From: Pseudobowmanella sp964228145
GTDB lineage: Bacteria > Pseudomonadota > Gammaproteobacteria > Enterobacterales > Alteromonadaceae
Direction: 5' to 3'
Assembly (NCBI GenBank): GCA_964228145.1
Contig: CAXQZJ010000118.1
Span: 1-32,273, forward strand
DNA length: 32,273 nucleotides
Under the pieces are notes generated by a model. It did no database searches, was not told the origin of the DNA, and saw only the letters and a list, made by a program, of their open reading frames with translations. Below, one piece after another: positions 30,497 to 32,273 of the stretch. Within the stretch, counting starts at the first letter, position 1. Each line of letters starts with the position of its first letter. A program made the position numbers and the translations under genes.

Positions 30497-30832
30497 ATGA
30501 CAGATATCAGCAATGTGATTTTGATTACCGCGATGGATGACGGTGCGTGTGCCCACAGTGACCATGCTCATGCAGACCTTATTAATGATTTTCTGACCCG
30601 TCATTATCAGGGCGACAGGCTCAATAAAGTCGATCATCACGGCGGAGGTAAAAAGGCCATGCCGCTGGATATGTTTATCGGCGCCATTGATTACCTTGAT
30701 CGTGAACGACTGCTCGAGTTTTATAATCAAATTCCCTGGGACAAACCAGACCGGGTTCAGTTAATGATACAGGGGCGCAAAGATAACGGGTTTACTCTCT
30801 ATAAACCGTTGTGCTCAGAGGCAAAAGATTGA
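30497..30832 (+). CDS. Small conserved-looking protein of unknown function
   Basis: 111 aa, soluble, with no signal peptide or membrane segment, and not recognised. AGGAGT lies 8 bp before the ATG, supporting it as a real gene. The N-terminal half is rich in possible metal ligands: DDGACAHSDHAHADLIND (His at about 20, 23 and 25; Asp at 14, 15 and 22), then KVDHHGGGKKAM (Asp46, His47, His48). The C-terminal half has LDMFIGAIDYLDRERLLEFY and VQLMIQGRKDNGF, which look like a helix and a strand. It follows the PLA2-like gene by 26 bp and is probably in the same operon. A role in metal binding is only a guess. Confidence 0.7.
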   Translation: MTDISNVILITAMDDGACAHSDHAHADLINDFLTRHYQGDRLNKVDHHGGGKKAMPLDMFIGAIDYLDRERLLEFYNQIPWDKPDRVQLMIQGRKDNGFTLYKPLCSEAKD

Positions 30833-30843
30833 TCAACACACAT

Positions 30844-30866
30844 AAAAAAGCCCGCATCAGCGGGCT
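30844..30866 (-). terminator. Rho-independent terminator of the M28 peptidase gene (minus strand)
   Basis: Stem AGCCCGC/GCGGGCT with a 4-nt loop. On the minus strand it is followed by six T, a proper terminator 6 bp after the peptidase stop codon. On the plus strand there is no T run, but the hairpin may still end transcripts of the 111-aa gene. Confidence 0.82.
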
Positions 30867-30872
30867 AAGTGT

Positions 30873-32273
30873 TTATTTTGCAAAAGTCGCAAAAAAGCTG
30901 TCAGGGTTCCATGTTGGCCTGTCGGGGTCATTGGCGATGATGTTAATCAAATCCAGATTCAGCCGGGTAAAATCGGCAGCCCATTGGTAGTCAATCGGTA
31001 GCGATAAGTCATCGCTGGGCATGTGGTAATGGTTTTTCAAAAACTCGCCATTACTCATACCTGTGTCACCTTCAACGGGAGTAAAGCCCGGGGTCAGATA
31101 CAGGGAAGGGACGCCTTGGCGTACAAAACTGTATTGATCGCTGCGCACAAAGATCACCTGTTCGGGTGCCGGGTCAGCCACAAGCTGCATATTGTGCTGC
31201 TCAGTTGCGGTGCGTATGGCCGCAGATAAACTACTGTGCTGCTCACCAAAGGCGATGATCTCATTGGTGCGATAGGTCAGGATAGGCATATCAATATTGA
31301 TGTTGGCGACGATGCTGTCCAGCGCAACCGGTGGATGTTGGGCCAGATAATCTGAACCAACCAGACCTTTTTCTTCCGCTGTGACAAAGGCAAAAATCAC
31401 TGAGCGGGCAGGGGCTTTGTCCTGCAACGCCATGGCTCGGGCAATTTCCAGCAGGCTAGTGACACCGCTGGCATTGTCCATCGCACCATTATTTATTTTG
31501 TCTTTCATGACACTGTTTCGACTAATGCCAACATGGTCTAAATGGGCTGTCAGCACCACGTATTCATCTTTGAGCGCTGGATCACTGCCTTCAATCAGAC
31601 CGAGCACGTTGTCACTGCTGATGTGGGTCAGTTGCGACGAGGAGGTCAACCCAGCACGGCCGCGCAGAGGTTGTGCCTCAGGCATCCCACTGTCTGCCAT
31701 GGTTTGGTAGACAGCATCAATGTCCAGCCCGGTGAGTGACGCAAATTGACGGCTGGCGTCCATACTCAGGTACACCCTGAAACCCAGTTGTTCGTCTTGG
31801 TAGGCGATATTTTGTTGCGCATCTAACCAGCTCAAACGACTGCTACTGACCCAGGACTTCAGTCGTGTGAAAGGCACTTGCTCTTCGCGCTCCGGGCTAT
31901 TGAGGTAGATTGCACCAATCGCGCCATGGCGAGCCAAAGCACGGGTCGTTTGGCGTTTATAATGAGCAACTTCTTCGCTGGGGAAATTCTCCGGGTAGCC
32001 TTGCACCAGCACGGCGATTTTGCCGGTTAAATCAATCTTATCCAAATCAGAGTGATTGAGGTAAGGAGCATGCAAGCCAAAGCCAACAAACACCATCTGA
32101 CCTTGCAGGTCGATCTCGCTCTGAGTTAGCTCCGCATAGGTGGCCATTTCATCCGGAAAGGAAAATGACAAGCGGGTGTCGCCATGAGACACGGTAAACT
32201 TGGGCGAGTTAAGGTCTAAATGACCAGAGCGTAACTGCACAGTCTGTCGATAACTGCCATTGTTGGCAGGCTT
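30873..32273 (-). CDS. M28 family zinc metallopeptidase with PA domain (5' end outside window)
   Basis: At least 466 codons are visible. The frame stays open to the window edge, so the GTG at 32240 is probably internal and the signal peptide and true start lie beyond 32273. The N-terminal visible part contains a protease-associated (PA) domain (FVGFGLHAPYLNHSDLDKID, then GKIAVLVQGYP). The M28 catalytic domain has HLDHVG (zinc His and catalytic Asp), NGAMDNASG (bridging Asp), TAEEKGLVGSDY (catalytic Glu and zinc Glu), NINIDMPI (zinc Asp) and NHYHMPSDDL (zinc His). Such enzymes are secreted aminopeptidases, or act as glutamate-carboxypeptidase-like enzymes, in the periplasm or outside the cell. 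All zinc ligands appear present, so it should be active. It converges on the 111-aa gene. Confidence 0.9.
   Translation of the reverse strand, partial: KPANNGSYRQTVQLRSGHLDLNSPKFTVSHGDTRLSFSFPDEMATYAELTQSEIDLQGQMVFVGFGLHAPYLNHSDLDKIDLTGKIAVLVQGYPENFPSEEVAHYKRQTTRALARHGAIGAIYLNSPEREEQVPFTRLKSWVSSSRLSWLDAQQNIAYQDEQLGFRVYLSMDASRQFASLTGLDIDAVYQTMADSGMPEAQPLRGRAGLTSSSQLTHISSDNVLGLIEGSDPALKDEYVVLTAHLDHVGISRNSVMKDKINNGAMDNASGVTSLLEIARAMALQDKAPARSVIFAFVTAEEKGLVGSDYLAQHPPVALDSIVANINIDMPILTYRTNEIIAFGEQHSSLSAAIRTATEQHNMQLVADPAPEQVIFVRSDQYSFVRQGVPSLYLTPGFTPVEGDTGMSNGEFLKNHYHMPSDDLSLPIDYQWAADFTRLNLDLINIIANDPDRPTWNPDSFFATFAK

Noticed and set aside
1..32273. Mobile elements, CRISPR arrays, tRNA genes, prophage
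   Set aside because: No transposase, integrase, repeat-spacer pattern or cloverleaf was seen on reading through both strands. tRNA and sRNA detection by eye is limited, and a covariance-model scan would be decisive.

Overview
The window is 32.3 kb of chromosomal, almost fully coding DNA from a Gram-negative gammaproteobacterium. The best guess is an Alteromonadales member of the Alteromonadaceae type. The reasons are the cluster order rlmN-pilW-rodZ-ispG-hisS-yfgM-bamB-der, the phoBR/gcvR/DUF47-Pit arrangement, and the abundance of envelope proteins (porin, RND pump, BamB, PilW, periplasmic M28 peptidase). No tRNA, rRNA, insertion sequence, phage or CRISPR array was seen. This looks like core genome rather than a recently acquired island.

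Region 1 (1-5516) is a phosphate block: the end of phoB, phoR, a convergent gcvR-like gene, a DUF47/PhoU-like gene with a Pit phosphate transporter, and a small porin. Two good Pho-box matches sit back to back in the gcvR/DUF47 intergenic region. A third lies in front of the porin with the spacing to a -10 typical of PhoB-activated promoters, so this reads as a local Pho regulon.

Region 2 (5616-7750) is a three-gene transcription unit with an ECF-type sigma factor, an overlapping gene for a one-pass membrane protein that is probably its anti-sigma factor, and a secreted coiled-coil protein of unknown function. It ends at a clear terminator and is the best candidate here for an undescribed system.

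Region 3 (7877-12229) is an RND efflux adaptor/permease pair with no outer-membrane channel gene. Region 4 (12230-16672) makes sugar-nucleotide precursors: galU (UDP-glucose), then manC and manB (GDP-mannose), with a divergent ComEA-like DNA-binding protein between them. The 297-bp galU upstream region holds three perfect inverted repeats and a plausible promoter.

Region 5 (16735-26360) is a housekeeping run: ndk, then rlmN, pilW, rodZ, ispG, hisS, yfgM, bamB and der, covering nucleotide balance, rRNA methylation, pilus assembly, cell shape, isoprenoids, His-tRNA charging and outer-membrane assembly. hisS, rlmN and ndk have recognisable promoters of their own. PilW carries an added C-terminal LysM domain.

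Region 6 (26415-32273) holds a large periplasmic beta-propeller/amidohydrolase protein. Next is a three-gene set (gamma-glutamylcyclotransferase-like, a secreted phospholipase-A2-like protein, and a small unknown), and finally an M28 metallopeptidase on the minus strand that runs off the window end.
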